Below, one piece after another: positions 10,650 through 22,327 of a stretch of DNA of 64,000 nt. The DNA is taken from positions 1 to 64,000 of the forward strand of contig JBBCIG010000006.1 of NCBI GenBank assembly GCA_037200685.1, read 5' to 3'. The stretch comes from JAJKIP01 sp037200685. GTDB taxonomy: Bacteria; Bacteroidota; Bacteroidia; Chitinophagales; Chitinophagaceae. The number at the start of each line of letters is the position of its first letter. The first letter of the stretch is position 1. Position numbers and translations under genes: made by a program. The notes under the pieces were generated by a model, which saw only the letters and a list, made by a program, of their open reading frames with translations, had not been told where the DNA came from and did no database searches.

Positions 10650-11907
10650 ATGGAAAACCTTTTTATCATAAAGGAGAATTTAGAAAATAAGCTCAACTAT
10701 TATCATATAGCAGCTTTTCTTGTTTTATTACCATTTGATAGGTTTTATAGTGAATTAGTACTGATCAGTTTTTTGTTTCATACACTTATACATAGCGGTA
10801 GGCGGCAATGGCGTTCAGTAGGTAGTTGGCAAAATCTTGTATTGAGTTCTATTTTTTTCTTAACGGTAATCGGTGCACTTTGGGCTTCTGACAAAAACAG
10901 TGCGGGTAAAAGATATCATACGGCAATTAAGTATCTTCCTTTTTCCCATAGTGTTTTCGCTTTCTAGATTTGAATGGCCGAAGTATAAAAAGAATTTATT
11001 GACACTATTCAGTTTTGCGTGTACACTGACAATTGTTTATCTTTTTATTGTTGCTTTCCGGTTATTAATACTGAATCATTTTTCCTTTAGTATGTTATTT
11101 TCACCCGAATTTATACATCATAATTTTTCAGCGCCAATAGGCCTCCACGCTACCTATTTGTCGATGTACATTTCTTTAGCTTCTTGTTTTTTTATTTATT
11201 CTCTTTTGAAAGAGACGAGTCGGGCTAACCAGGTCGTATATATCGTTTCGCTTATTATCCTCTCAGCTGGTTTATTACAGTTGGCATCCAAGGCTGTGTT
11301 GATTACAACGATAGGAATTGTGTTGCTGGGTTTTCCTTTGCTGCTGGACGAAAGAGTGAGGAAAATAAAATTTGTGGGGGGTGCTTTGATTATTACATTC
11401 ATTACTTTAATAAATGTTACACAAATAAGTTCTTTTAAAAAAAGATATGTATCTGAATTTAAAGATGACCTGAGCGATATTTCTATGAGCAATACAATAC
11501 CAGAGCCGAGGGTAGTACGATGGAAATCAGCGTTGGCATTGGTTGACAAGTCGTTTATTATTGGTTATGGTAGCGGATCTGAACGAAATCTTTTGAAAGA
11601 GAGATATTTTGAAGATAAACTGTTTAATTCTTATCTACATGAGCTGAATGCACATAATCAATACCTGAGTTTTCTTTTAAAAAATGGGATAATAGGATTG
11701 GCCATATTTCTTTTAACACTCTATATGGGCTTTGTATCGGCGTGGCGAACACGGAATATTGTTTTCATAAGTTTTCTTTTGTTGATTAGTATCGTTTCCT
11801 TTTCTGAAAATATCCTGGATGTGAACAAAGGAATATTTTTCTATGCTTTCTTTTTTACTTTTTTTATCAAAACGGGAAATGATTTCAAAAGCCAGCCAGC
11901 AGCATGA
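10650..11907 (+). CDS. O-antigen ligase family protein (frameshifted)
   Basis: Starts with ATG directly after the previous TAA. Two pieces (10650-10967 and 10873-11907) join by a shift near 10930. About ten hydrophobic helices are visible. The large periplasmic loop contains EPRVVRWKSALALV and FIIGYGSGSERNLL, and is followed by LNAHNQYLSFLLKNGIIGLA, the classic NAHNxYLxxLxexGiiG signature of the Wzy_C/O-antigen ligase superfamily. The N-terminal part has LPFDRFYSELVLISFL. Expected role is polymerisation of the surface glycan or its ligation to a lipid acceptor. Its stop TGA overlaps the ATG of the ABC exporter (ATGA), suggesting coupled translation. Confidence 0.75.
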
Positions 11908-13572
11908 GAAGGATTTTTATAAATACCTGGGCCGTACTGGATAAAAGTGAAAGAAAACGGTTTGTTTATTTTAATTATCCTGGATATCATTATCGGCCTG
12001 CTTGATATTCTTTTTCTCGCCTTATTATTGGGTATCATACAATTTTATATACAACATGGAGATAACAGGCTGTCTTTTCTTCCTGGTTGGCTGGCTGATA
12101 GGAACTCAGTTACATTAATAGCGACTTTCCTTATCTTTTTTGCAGCAAAGAATGTTGCAGGATTTCTTATCGCCAATGCACATTATACATTCAACGGATC
12201 TGTTGCGCTTCGGATTACAAGGAAAAATCTTTATAACTACCAGCATGGGCCATTTGAAGAATTTATCAGTGTGGATTCTTCCGTGCATATCCGTAAAATC
12301 AATTTACCAACCTTTCGAATTTTGCCAGCATATTCTTTCCGGTATCCAGCAAATCAGCACACAGTTTTTTTTAATCCTGATCGCTATTATTGCTATTATT
12401 CTATTTAATGTAAAATTATTTGTTTTATTATTATGCATCCTGGTGCCGCCCGTCATTGGTATTTTTTACCTGGTTAAAAAAAAGCTAAGCAGGGCGAAAA
12501 CGCATATTCGTTCTGGGAACGAAAAATCGTACAGGTATTTGATGGATGCGTTAAAGGGATACGTGGAAGGCAATATTGATAACAGGAATGAATTTTTTAT
12601 GAATCGTTTTATGACAGACAGAAAGAGGTTCGGAAAGTATTTATTTGAATCCATCAGTTTGCAGAACATGCCGCCCCGTGTCATCGAGATATTTGCAGTC
12701 CTGGGATTGTTTATTTTAATTGTTATTAATAAATGGCTGGGAAATACTGATAGTTCTTACCTGCTGACTATTGGTGCATTTATGGCCGCGGCCTATAAGA
12801 TAATTCCCGGGATTGTAAAAATCATTAACGTAAGTGGACAGATGAGAGCTTATGAATTTTCGGTAGATGATTTAATAAATGATAAAGAACATAATGAAAG
12901 AAAGGATATGCAGCCAAGCTGCAATATTCAATCTTTTGTTATCAAAGACATAGCATTTTCTTATGACGGCAGTTCTGTTTTAAATAATTTTTCTTTTGAA
13001 AATTACAAAAGGCGATTTTATTGGTGTCACCGGGCGATCAGGTATTGGTAAGACAACCATCTTAAATATACTGCTTGGTTTTTTTACGACCGGGGAGTGG
13101 AGAAGTAGTTATTAATGATCGCATAATTGCTAACGAAGACCTGAAAAATTTCTGGCCTGCTATTGCTTATGTTCGACAGCAAACTTTTTTAATTCATGAT
13201 ACAATCCTGAAAAATATTACCCTCTCTGAAGATACTTATGATCAAAATAAACTCCAATGTGCGATAGAGGCTTCAGGGCTTTCAGAGTTTATTCAACAAT
13301 CACCTGATGGGCTAACCCAAATGATTACGGAGAATGGAAAGAATATTAGTGGCGGGCAGCAGCAACGAATAGCATTGGCAAGGGCGTTTTATAAAAATGC
13401 AGACCTTATTTTACTGGATGAGCCTTTCAATGAATTAGATGACTTATCTGTCACTTCTTTCCTCGAATATTTCCGTGAATTGTCCGCAAAAGGGAAGATG
13501 ATTGTTATGATTACCCACGATAAGAAAAACCTGCTTTATTGCAACAAAATTATTTCGCTGGATGAAGAATGA
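11904..13572 (+). CDS. ABC exporter with fused membrane and ATPase domains (frameshifted)
   Basis: A half-transporter of the MsbA/PglK type. ATG at 11904 (MRRIFINTWAVLDKSERKR), a frame change near 11950, then membrane helices (LFILIILDIIIGLLDILFLA). A second change near 12290 leads to the rest of the transmembrane domain (IPGIVKIINVSGQMRAYEFS). A third, near 13005, leads to the ATPase domain. This has Walker A GRSGIGKTT, Q-loop VRQQTFLIHDT, signature ISGGQQQR, Walker B LILLDEP and H-loop MITHDKK, so all catalytic motifs are present. The context suggests lipid-linked oligosaccharide flipping or glycan export. The start overlaps the preceding gene and the end overlaps the following GT4. Confidence 0.8.
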
Positions 13573-14628
13573 TGAAACGACACTTGTTGTTCTTACCCCG
13601 GGCTTTCCTTGTTCAGAAGCCGATACAACCTGTCTTCCGTTGCAGCAAAATCTTGTCAGGGCTTTAAAGGAAACCGTTCCCGGTCTGAATATAATTATCC
13701 TGAGTCTTCAGTATCCTTATTTTAAAAAAGAATATAAATGGTATGATAATACAGTTATCAGTTTCAATGGCAGGAATAGAGGAGGTATTTTTAAGTTATT
13801 ATTGCTGCAAAAAATATATAAAGAACTCGCAAAAATTTATCGAACGAATAAAATAACCGGTATTCTTAGTTTTTGGTGTGGTGAATGTGCATGGATCGGA
13901 AAGAGGTTTGCTGATAGATATCAACTCAGGCATTATTGCTGGATTTTAGGACAGGATGCAAAAAAAGGAAATAAATATATAAAAAGGGTAAAGCCTGCTT
14001 CGACAGAACTTGTTGCATTGTCTGATTTTTTGCAAAATGAATTTGAAAAAAATCATGGAATAAGGGCCGGCACATATGATACCTCCCGGCGTTAATACAA
14101 AACAGTTCAGCGATAAAATAAAAGAAAGAGATATTGATATTCTTGCTGCGGGCTCGCTAATACCCTTAAAACGATATGGCCTTTTTATAGAGATAATTGC
14201 TGAAATAGAAAAGAGAGTGCCCGGCTTAAAAGTTATACTTGCCGGCGACGGTCCGGAAAGACAAAATTTACAGAAGCAATTTGAGGAATCAAGCCTGCAA
14301 GCCACAATCAGCCTGGTTGGTGAACTTCCTTATGAAGAGGTGCTACAGTTAATGCAAAGGACAAAAATTTTCCTTCATACTTCCAGATACGAAGGTTTTG
14401 GTGTGGTTTGCATCGAAGCCTTGTATGCAGGAGCTAAGGTGATCAGTTTTACAAAGCCAATGAATAAAGAAAATAAAAAATTGGTATCATGTAACTGGGA
14501 AGGTGGAAATGTGTGAGAAGACTATTTCGCTATTGCAGGAACGGCCTGTTATTTATGAAAGTGTAAATGGGTTTATAATCGAAGACACCGCCTGGAAAAT
14601 GATGCAATTATTTCTTGAAGAAAAATAG
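13562..14628 (+). CDS. Glycosyltransferase family 4 (frameshifted)
   Basis: Starts at ATG 13562 inside the end of the ABC exporter gene. The N-terminal GT-B domain reads TTLVVLTPGFPCSEADTTCL, then SLQYPYFKKEYKWYDN. The frame moves near 14085, after which comes IPPGVNTKQF, a UDP/GDP-sugar GT4 landmark, then ILAAGSLIPLKRYGLFIEII, LAGDGPERQNLQ and the donor-binding SRYEGFGVVCIEALYAGAKV. A last shift near 14515 yields the tail VNGFIIEDTAWKMMQLFLEE, ending at 14628. It is the last plus-strand gene of this operon segment and converges with a GT2 gene, overlapping it by about 20 bases. Sugar specificity cannot be deduced. Confidence 0.8.
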
Positions 14629-15506
14629 AATAGCTTTCCCGGCCTTTTTTAAAGGAATAATGTTAAATGGTTTTTGCTTCCACGAATTTATAAAATGAGT
14701 AATGGCCTTACGTGGTTGTTTTATATTTAAATACTTTTCACCAAAATTGATGTGTTGTTTAAAGAAGGCATTCCGGGTAATGCCAGGAGGAAGAATTTTT
14801 TTATAGCTTCTGAGTAATTCAAGACCTTCTCTCGAGCCTTTTTCCCATTCCAGGCTGCTCACATTTGCATCGTGCAGGCGACGAAAAAATAGCGGTTCAT
14901 ACAGGATAACTCCATTTACCTGTTTCGCAAGGCGGAGGAAAAAATCTATATCAGCGAAAGGTTTCGCTTCATTAAAAAGGCCAACGCTGTCAAGATATTC
15001 TTTACGAAACATGAAAGAAGGGGTAGCGACAGCTATTTCAGATTTAAAAAAAAGAAATAAAAAAATTACCATATAGAATGCCGTCTTTCTGCTTATAAAA
15101 AAATTCCACAGGTTCGTTTAGTTTCCTGAAGTTATATCCGCCTGTAAGGCAAAATCCGGCGCCTGGATATTGCTGCAATGCGGCTACTTGTTTTTCGAGT
15201 TTAGTGGCTGCCCACAGGTCATCTGAATCAATAAAGGCTACAAATTCTCCTTGTGTTTTTATAAGGCCTTCATTTCTTGTTTTTGTAATCCCACATCTTT
15301 GAGTAGTCTTAAGTAAGTTTATTCTTTCATCTTTAAGGGCTGTTATTAATTTAACAGTATCATCGGTTGATTGATCATCAATCACAAGCAATTCCCAGTT
15401 TGGATAAGTTTGTTGACGTACACTTTTAATTGCATCCATAATATATTCCGCCCGGTTATAAGTGGGCAATACAATACTTACTTTAACCAGGTTGATTTTG
15501 TTGCAT
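14608..15506 (-). CDS. Glycosyltransferase family 2 (frameshifted)
   Basis: Minus-strand GT-A enzyme. The ATG is probably at 15506, overlapping the upstream gene's stop (TGATG). A single-base shift just after it leads to VKVSIVLPTYNRAEYIMDAI, then LLVIDDQSTDDT, FVAFIDSDDLWAATKLEKQV (the DSDD metal motif is present) and FCLTGGYNFRK. A second shift in an A-rich run near 15050-15065 connects to TPSFMFRKEYLDSVGLF and the catalytic-base region FADIDFFLRLAKQ. Its C-terminal helix is rich in lysine. It forms a two-gene minus-strand unit with the GT4 gene at 15506-16586 and is an intact-looking contrast to the DxD-less GT2 at 9769. Confidence 0.8.
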
Positions 15507-16586
15507 CAATTAATAATAGCGTTAATTTTTCTTGCAATAGCTTCAAAAGAAAGTTGATTTTTAAATTGTTCTAAAACATCAAACCTTTTTTTAGCAATAT
15601 CCATTTCAGTTGTTTTTAATAAAGCAGACAACAAATTGTGTTCATTACCGGCTTTATATAGTAATCCATATTCCCCATTTGCTGTCATCATGCGAAAGGA
15701 AGGAATATCTGTTACGACAGGAATGCAACCACAGGACATCGCTTCCGCAATTGCGACCTCCGCTGCCTTCATAGTGAGAACCGGATAAATAAAATCGGCG
15801 CTGCTGTACCAGTTCTGCAATTGTGAACGTTCAACTTTTCCTATCAATTTAATAGATGAGCTATTGTTCGCTGCTAACCTGGTGATTTCATTCAATAATT
15901 CTTCCGTCTGGTAAATCATGTATAGCAAGGCGGAAGGCTGCCAGGATAAAAGTTGTATAAAGGCTTTAACAACGGTTACCGGATCTTTATTCATTTCTAG
16001 TCTTCCCACCCATAAAAATACAGGGTGATCTTTTTACATTTGTTATTTCCTGTACTGTTGACCTGCATACAGGGTGATAAACGGAAGACGCCTGCATTAC
16101 CTCGTGAACTTTTTTCACGTCTATATTTTTCTTCCAGTCTTTACAAAAATTCAAGTGATGAAAATAAATAAGCGTCAATGCATTTGTCAGCAATTTTTTG
16201 GAAATATTTTTTTAAACCTGTGAACGGCTTTTCCGCCCGGTGCATGATAATTATTTTCACCTTCCGGGCCTACTTTTAGCCGCAACTGTATTATCTGTAA
16301 TGAAAAAATAGAACCATTAACAAAAATAATATCCGGCTTTAATTTTTTTTATCAACCTATGCATTCGCCATGGAAAAAGAACTCTTTTCTTTTTAAGTTT
16401 AATAAAATAATAAAGAACATTGTTCCGCCGGTATTCTCCTTCGTAATTGATCCTTTCAAAACTTATTACTTCATGCTGTTTCGCTAATTCTTCAAGGATG
16501 CCGGTATAAAAACTGATTCTTTCCAGCCACATTTGTGGATCCGTATATTCCGGTGTCTTACTATAGCTTGTACTTATTATCCGCAT
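15506..16586 (-). CDS. Glycosyltransferase family 4 (frameshifted)
   Basis: Minus-strand GT-B enzyme starting MRIISTSYSKTPEYTDPQMW. The N-terminal domain has YTGILEELAKQHEVISFERI. Frame changes near 16320, 16200 and 16000 connect it to a middle piece with QASSVYHPVCRSTVQEITNV and to the C-terminal domain. There GRLEMNKDPVTVVKAFIQLL, SIKLIGKVERSQLQNWYSSA and MKAAEVAIAEAMSCGCIPVV are typical donor-binding segments; the E-x7-E motif reads AAEVAIAEAMSCG. It is the first gene of the minus-strand pair and divergent, 64 bases away, from the plus-strand block that starts at 16651. The sugar donor is unknown. Confidence 0.75.
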
Positions 16587-16621
16587 TATTAAAATAGTGA
16601 GTAAACCCTGCGCATCATTTT

Positions 16622-16638
16622 CCCGTTATATAACCGGG
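16622..16638. promoter_or_regulatory. Operator-like near-palindrome between divergent genes
   Basis: CCCGTTATATAACCGGG lies in the 64-base gap between the divergent genes at 16586 and 16651. The centre TTATATAA is a perfect palindrome flanked by CCCG and CGGG, with one extra C on the right. This is the shape of a dimeric regulator site or a symmetric promoter core. No regulator gene is nearby, so this is only suggestive. Confidence 0.25.
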
Positions 16639-16650
16639 TTGTACTAAAAT

Positions 16651-17621
16651 ATGATTCTCATAAAGAAATTACTACACAAGCTCAACGGGCTTCATTACCC
16701 GCAGGATTACCTTTGTCTTGACAGGGAACCTTTTCAGCAACCGCTTTATGTTTATCTTGTTTCAAAAAATCATATTGTGTCTGACATTACTAATCAGCAT
16801 GTTTTTCGCAGGTTACCAACCTGTAATTTTTGTCCTACAAGCTTTACCAGGCCGGCCTTTGGGTGAAAGTATCCAGGTAGCTTTTTCCGTCAAAGCCATG
16901 GAACCAAACGATATTTTTCAAAAAAAGGATGCTATTGCTTTTCTTTCAATGAAAAAAATCCAAGACCAGGATGAAGCTGGTGTCCGTTTTTTATGAAGCG
17001 CTAAAGGGTAATCATCATTTTGTTTCAGGGTTTCACCAATCTATGGCAGCGATCAGCAACATGCTTTATAACAAAAAGCCCGGGAATGTATTTCTCAAAG
17101 GAAATCTTTTTAGCCAGGTGCAAATCGCTTATTCAGTTCCAAGAAATATTTCATTGGTAACGCTGGGAGAAAATGAGTTGTATAATCTTTTCCCGACGGA
17201 TTTGCACGGGGCCCATGGGTGCGGACCATTATATTATTTCTTTGCGGCATGCCGGTAAAGCATGCAGGCAGGCAGAGACAGTAAAAAAAATTATTGTATC
17301 CCCAATGGATCCCGGCGCTTATAAAATGGTGTACAGTTTGGGCAAAAATCACATGCAGGAATTAAAACCAAAAGATAATTTTCCTTTTAGCGAAAGGGTA
17401 TCCGATGTTTTTCATTTGCCATTGCCCGGAGCTGGCATTGGGATACGCTGAACTCGGGCTGGAAACTCTCTTTTGTTCGTGGCATCCACAAATTATTAGT
17501 GTTCAAAATCGTTCATACCAATAAATTTCCGGCCACGCCTACCGAATTATCCCATATTCACAATAGTTACGCTACCTGGCGCTATAACAACCGGTTGGCA
17601 GGCAACTATTTACTGCGCTGA
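16651..17621 (+). CDS. Conserved protein, possibly flavin-reductase-like FMN-binding barrel (frameshifted)
   Basis: Read as MILIKKLLHKLNGLHYPQDY, then PFQQPLYVYLVSKNHIVSDI, NQHVFAGYQPVIFVLQALPG, then LVSVFYEALKGNHHF, VSGFHQSMAAISNML, VQIAYSVPRNISLVTLG, HYIISLRHAGKACRQAETVK and YKMVYSLGKNHMQELKPKDN. The end is IHNSYATWRYNNRLAGNYLL at 17621. Pieces are joined across shifts near 16800, 16975, 17205 and 17440. The total is about 320 residues, cytosolic. I have seen this family annotated as flavin-reductase-like in Bacteroidota polysaccharide loci, but no diagnostic FMN motif is clear to me, so that label is tentative. It opens the radical SAM/methyltransferase block and may supply electrons or a cofactor to it. 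Confidence 0.5.
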
Positions 17622-17657
17622 ACCGATTTAATTAGCAGATATAAGTCTTTACACAAA

Positions 17658-19158
17658 ATGAAGGTATTGTTTTTCAATCCCCGGGCTGCTGAATCGAAAG
17701 CAAGGGTTCTAATTCGATCCTTTCCATTGCCGCTTCTATTGAGGGTAAATATGATTATGCCATCGTGGATGGGAATTTGGAAAAAAATCCGCTAAAAGTT
17801 TTATTGAATTACCTGGAGACAGGAGAGTATCATGTGTTTGCATCTACAGTAATGCCCGGCCCGCAATTAAAACAGGCCATTCCTTTTACAAAAGAAATCA
17901 GGAAAAAATACCCGCATGTAAAAGTTGCGTGGGGCGGATATTTTCCATCCAACCATAGCAATGCATGTATCAACTCTCCCTATGTTGATTATTTGATTTA
18001 TGGCCCCGGGCGACGTGGCGTTTCCACAATTGATGGATGCCATTGTAACTCAGTCTTCCATGGGCCACATCCCGAATTTGATTTTTAAGGAAAATAATTC
18101 CATTGTGAAAACAAAGAAAGATGAGCTGTATGAACAGGATGACTTGCCACCATTACCCTATGAAAAATTAGATTCTTTTTATTCAATGAAAAAATACATT
18201 GGAAAATCAGTGCTTGGAAAAAAAAAACATTTGCTTACCATAGCAGCGTAGGCTGTCCTTTTAAATGTGCTTTTTGCGGGGTAGTGCCCATTTACAATGC
18301 AAGATGGAAAGGACGGTCCGCCGAAAAAATATATGCTGATATAAAAGAGGTGAAAGAAAAATATGAAATTGATGCTGTTGAATTTTATGATAGTAATTTT
18401 TTCGTATCGGAAAAACGAGTGGTAGAATTTTCGAAACTTGTAAAAAAATGAAAATTTGACCTGGTGGGGCGAAGGAAGAATTGACACACTTGATAAATAT
18501 GCGGATGAAAGTTTAGCCATCATGCGGGAGGCGGGTTGTAAAATGATTTTTCATGGCGCCGAAAGCGGGAATGACGAGATGCTTAAAAAAATGGATAAGG
18601 GTGGAACGCAATCGGGTGAACAAATAAAACGTTTCGCCGCCAGGATGGCGAAGTTTGATATTATTCCCGAATATTCTTTTGTGGTAGGAACACGGCGGCT
18701 ACAGAAGAAGAAGTGAACAAGCAGATTGATTTTGATATTCAATTTATCCGGGAGATAAAAGAAATAAACCCTAAAACCGAGATCATCATTTATGTGTATA
18801 GTCCTGTGCCTACCGAAGGCTCGCAATTATCCAAAGATGTAATCAAAGCCGGGTTTCATTTCCCGCAAACGCTGGATGAATGGGCGACAACCGCAATGGG
18901 AAAATTTTGATTTGCACCGTAACCCGCTTACTCCATGGTTGAAACCTTACATGGTTGACAAAATAAAAAATTTTGAAACAGTACTGAATGGCTATTATCC
19001 TACCGTGACGGATACCAAGTTGACACCCTTTCGTGTAAAATTATTAAAACTGGGTTTCTTCGTTTCGCTACCGGTATAATTGGAATAAGTTCCCTTATGA
19101 AATTAAAGTCATGCAAAGACTTTTTAAATATCGCCAACCTGAACTGGAAGGGTTTTAA
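17658..19158 (+). CDS. B12-binding-type radical SAM enzyme (frameshifted)
   Basis: About 500 residues. The N-terminal cobalamin-binding-like domain opens MKVLFFNPRAAESKARVL and continues YHVFASTVMPGPQLKQAIPF, VKVAWGGYFPSNHSN and VDYLIYGPGD. The radical SAM core has CPFKCAFCG (CxxxCxxC for the 4Fe-4S cluster) near 18255. This is followed by AVEFYDSNFFVSEKRVVEFS, FHGAESGNDEMLKKMDKG and IIPEYSFVVGT. Frame changes occur near 17715, 18000, 18225, 18450, 18695, 18895 and 19075. The C-terminal tail IKVMQRLFKYRQPELEGF ends at 19158, two bases before the next ATG. It probably makes a methylation or rearrangement that needs radical chemistry. Substrate unknown. Confidence 0.75.
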
Positions 19159-19160
19159 AA

Positions 19161-19832
19161 ATGAATACCGTATTTAAAAAAATTGTTGCCAAAACATATA
19201 AGCCTGTATTGGAGAAATATCTTTCTAAAAAAAGAATTTACCGGTACGGGGATATTCGTTTGGAGGTACCACCGGAAGTTTTTTCACCCTGGTTTTTTTT
19301 TCGAGTAACACAATTACTATTGCAATCTATCCTGCGACTTCCATTAAAACATAAACAATTTGCAGAGTTGGGGGCGGGGAGTGGATTGATTGCTATACTT
19401 GCCGCTAAAGAAGGAGCAGATGTATGGGCAACGGATATTAACCCGGTTGCGCTTCAATACTTGCAGTCTAACAGCAGCAAAATAAAATTGAATTAAATAT
19501 CATTCAATCTGATCTTTTTGATAACCTGCCGCTGAAGAAATTTGATATCGTTGCGATAAAATCCTCCTTATTATAAAAAAAACCCGGAAACACTCCTGGA
19601 TTATGCATGGTATTGCGGGGAAAATGGGGAATATTTTTTTAAGTTGTTTAGGTATTTACAAAATTATATTCACCCGGATTCAGAAGTCATCATGGTGCTG
19701 TGTGATGGCTGTGACATAAAAATGATTAACCATGCAGCTGCAACTAATGGGTTTAGTATGCGTTGCTTATTGACGAAGCAAACTATTCTTGAAAAGAATT
19801 TCATTTTTAAAATCAGTTTAAATTCTATTTAA
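19161..19832 (+). CDS. HemK/PrmC-like SAM methyltransferase with NPPY motif (frameshifted)
   Basis: Starts MNTVFKKIVAKTYKPVLEKY two bases after the radical SAM gene. Motif I is FAELGAGSGLIAILAAKEGA near residues 68-87, followed by VWATDINPVALQYLQSNSSK. Frame changes near 19496 and again at AAAA near 19557 restore FDIVAINPPYYKK, the NPPY signature of methyltransferases acting on planar nitrogen (PrmC, Trm, RlmG types). The C-terminal part runs to 19832 (ILEKNFIFKISLNSI). It is short (about 223 residues) and lacks the N-terminal domain of PrmC, so in this context it is more likely a small-molecule or biosynthetic N-methyltransferase than the release-factor enzyme. Confidence 0.7.
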
Positions 19833-19840
19833 AAAACAAA

Positions 19841-20580
19841 TTGAAACAGGCGGGCGACTATACTGTAGCTGATGAATTTTCCCCATTGTATTTAACACTC
19901 AGGGAAAAGGAAGGAAGACTTTATAGTGATGAAGAAGTTCTATTATTGCCGGATATCAAATCTTTTCACCCTTATTATAAAGAATGGCAGATGAGAAAAA
20001 AAAACATCTGCACGGCTTATAAACTATTTATCACAAAAGAAAAAAAGCATTAAAAATACTTGAAGTTGGTTGTGGGAACGGTTGGCTATCTCACCATCTC
20101 GCTGCCATCGCGGATAGTAAGATAACAGGTGTTGATATAAATTTCCCCGAGATACAACAGGCAGCAACTGTTTTCAGCGAGGTTGCTAATTTAAAATTTC
20201 TATATGGGGATATGCAATCAGGCCTGTTTAAAAGACAGGCAATTTGATATAATAATTTTCGCGGCGGCTATCCAGTATTTCCCTTCTTTGGCTGGTATAA
20301 TAAATACAGCATTGGACTTGCTAAAAGAAGATGGCGAAATTCATATCATTGACAGTCATTTCTATCATTCCGATGAATCGGGTTGCAGCCAAATACAGGA
20401 CGCAGGACTATTTTTCTAAACTGGGATTGCCCCGGATGAGTGACTGGTACCATCATCATCTTATTACTGAACTGGAAAAGTTCAATTATAAAATACTTTA
20501 TAAGCCATCACCACTATTTTTTTTTCAAAAGCAAAACCCCCTTTCCCTGGATTGTTATAAAAAGTGAAAAGGACAAATGA
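19841..20580 (+). CDS. Class I SAM-dependent methyltransferase (frameshifted)
   Basis: Probable TTG start at 19841 (KQAGDYTVADEFSPLYLTLR); no ATG fits. Its reading frame extends back into the preceding gene's tail, so the start is uncertain. The N-terminal helical segment ends with PDIKSFHPYYKEWQMRKK. After a shift near 20000 comes motif I ILEVGCGNGWLSHHLAAI, then ITGVDINFPEIQQA, LKFLYGDMQSGLFK, DIIIFAAAIQYFPSLAGIIN and LKEDGEIHIIDSHFYH. Frame changes near 20225, 20385 and 20540 lead to the tail PFPWIVIKSEKDK, ending at 20580. Its TGA overlaps the ATG of the SPASM protein (ATGA), so the two are likely co-translated. Confidence 0.65.
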
Positions 20581-21663
20581 CGGTTGTTCAATCATTATAT
20601 AATACCTATAAGCGGTACAGGACATTGCAAACTGATCACATCAAAGCATTGCCGATTGTGATCCTGATGCCGCACAGCGCCTGCAATTGCCGCTGCATTA
20701 TGTGTGATATCTGGAAGGATAACAAAAACCTGAAACAACTGACGGAAAAAAACGTGGAGGAGCTTCTTTATTCTTTTAAAAATTGGGAACACAGCAGGTG
20801 GTGATGTCTGGTGGCGAAGCGTTACTTAACCCTCATTTTTTTAAATTTTGTGAAATACTGGGCGAACACCATATTAAGATCAGTCTTCTTTCTACCGGTC
20901 TCACTTTAAAAAAACATGCTGAAGAATTAACGCAATGGGTGGATGATATCATCGTATCATTGGATGGTGACGAAGAAACGCATAATTATATCCGTAATAT
21001 ACCCGGCGCTTTTCAGAAATTGAAAGAAGGCATTGAAGCTGTTAAGAAAATCAGTCCCGGTTTCCGAATCACCGCGAGAACGGTGATTCACCGCCTTAAC
21101 TTCAGGAGATGGCCAATTATTATTGGACAAGGCGAAAGAAATAGGATTGGATCAAACCAGTTTTCTCCCCGCAGATGTAAGCAGTCATGCGTTTAACCGG
21201 GAAGTATTATGGAGCGACCAGCGGCAACAGGAAGTTTTAATAGAAAAAGAAGAACTGCCCGAACTGGAAAAAATCATTGATACAATTATTGAAAAGTACG
21301 CTGATGATTTTGCCTCCCGCTTTATTGCTGAAAGTCCTGAAAAACTAAAAAAGATTTATGCGTATTACGCGGCTTTTTATGGATTGAACGCATTTCCCTA
21401 TAAAAAATGCAATGCACCCTGGGTCTCGGCTGTTATCGAGGCGGATGGTACGGTGCGACCTTGTTTCTTTCATGAAGCTATGGGTAATATAAGGCAAGAT
21501 TCATTTGAGAAAATAATAAATAGCGAAAAAAGCTATACTCTTCAGGAAGGAGCTTGATATGGATGCAAACCAGACCTGTGTGAAATGTGTGTGTTACCTT
21601 AATCTGCCACCTGCTCAAAGATGCTTTAGAAGGGAAATAATCATTAGGTGCAACGCAGAATAA
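20577..21663 (+). CDS. Radical SAM/SPASM domain protein (frameshifted)
   Basis: About 360 residues. The radical SAM motif CNCRCIMCD (CxxxCxxC) sits near residue 40 after LPIVILMPHSA. It is followed by VVMSGGEALLNPHFFKFC (GGE motif, SAM binding), LLSTGLTLKKHAEEL and DDIIVSLDGDEETHNYIRNI. The C-terminal SPASM half has CNAPWVSAVIEADGTVRPCF and, after a shift near 21535, a CVKCVC cluster that can hold an auxiliary 4Fe-4S cluster. Shifts also lie near 20795 and 21105. The end at 21663 depends on the frame chosen; 21640 is the alternative. SPASM enzymes modify peptides, sugars or lipids by H-atom abstraction. The neighbours suggest a biosynthetic role tied to the surface glycan. Confidence 0.78.
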
Positions 21664-21693
21664 AAATCTGTTGTCAGGTGGGTAAAGTAAAGG

Positions 21694-22219
21694 ATGAAAG
21701 TATATTTTGTTATTATGATGATGGTTACTCTTGCCGCTTGTAATAAAGAAAAGCTGGCCGAAGTAAATGATTTTCAAATTGCCCAGCACGCTGCCTGGAC
21801 TACTGAGCCTTTTAAAACCGATTACACCATACAATTCCCTCCCGGTTACGCAGGAGGTGATGAATCGTTTTGAAGGAAATATTTTTGATAAACGAGATAA
21901 TGATTTGACCTTTTTCTGGGTATTTCTATTCCAACTCATTGTTTTGTTTTGATTTCAGGACACGTTATTTAATGTTCAGCAATCAACCCTGCAAGCTATT
22001 TTCTTTAATGATCCCGTGCCTGTTAACCTTGGTAAGAGAATCGAATTCACAGATAATGGCGAAACAATAGGTATATTTTACCACAACGAGGCTGATGTGT
22101 CTTTCGGAAGATTATTCTGGAAGGATAACAGTTTTTTTAAAGAAGCCCTTGATGTTAGGTACAAGAAGCAGGACCAGCAGGAAATCATTGATATAATAAA
22201 AACAATAAAAAAGAAGTGA
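21694..22219 (+). CDS. Small lipoprotein of unknown function (frameshifted)
   Basis: MKVYFVIMMMVTLAACNKEK is a short signal peptide with lipobox LAAC, so the mature protein is lipidated at that Cys. The following domain reads LAEVNDFQIAQHAAWTTEPF and, after shifts near 21860 and 21940, DTLFNVQQSTLQAIFFNDPV and YKKQDQQEIIDIIKTIKKK, ending at 22219. About 170 residues. No known family. It lies between two radical SAM genes on the same strand and could be a surface partner of the locus product. Confidence 0.55.
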
Positions 22220-22327
22220 TTCCAGGGTAGAATACCCCCGATGTTTTTGGCTTTACCGGCTCAGGGCAAAGCAACTTTGCCTTTTAAATTTGCGTTGAGA
22301 ATATCACTAAGTTATCGGGTGATATTC

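Noticed and set aside
11196..11549. Minus-strand frame of 117 codons inside the O-antigen ligase gene
   Set aside because: The plus-strand protein has clear membrane and NAHNxY motifs; the minus frame is composition-driven.
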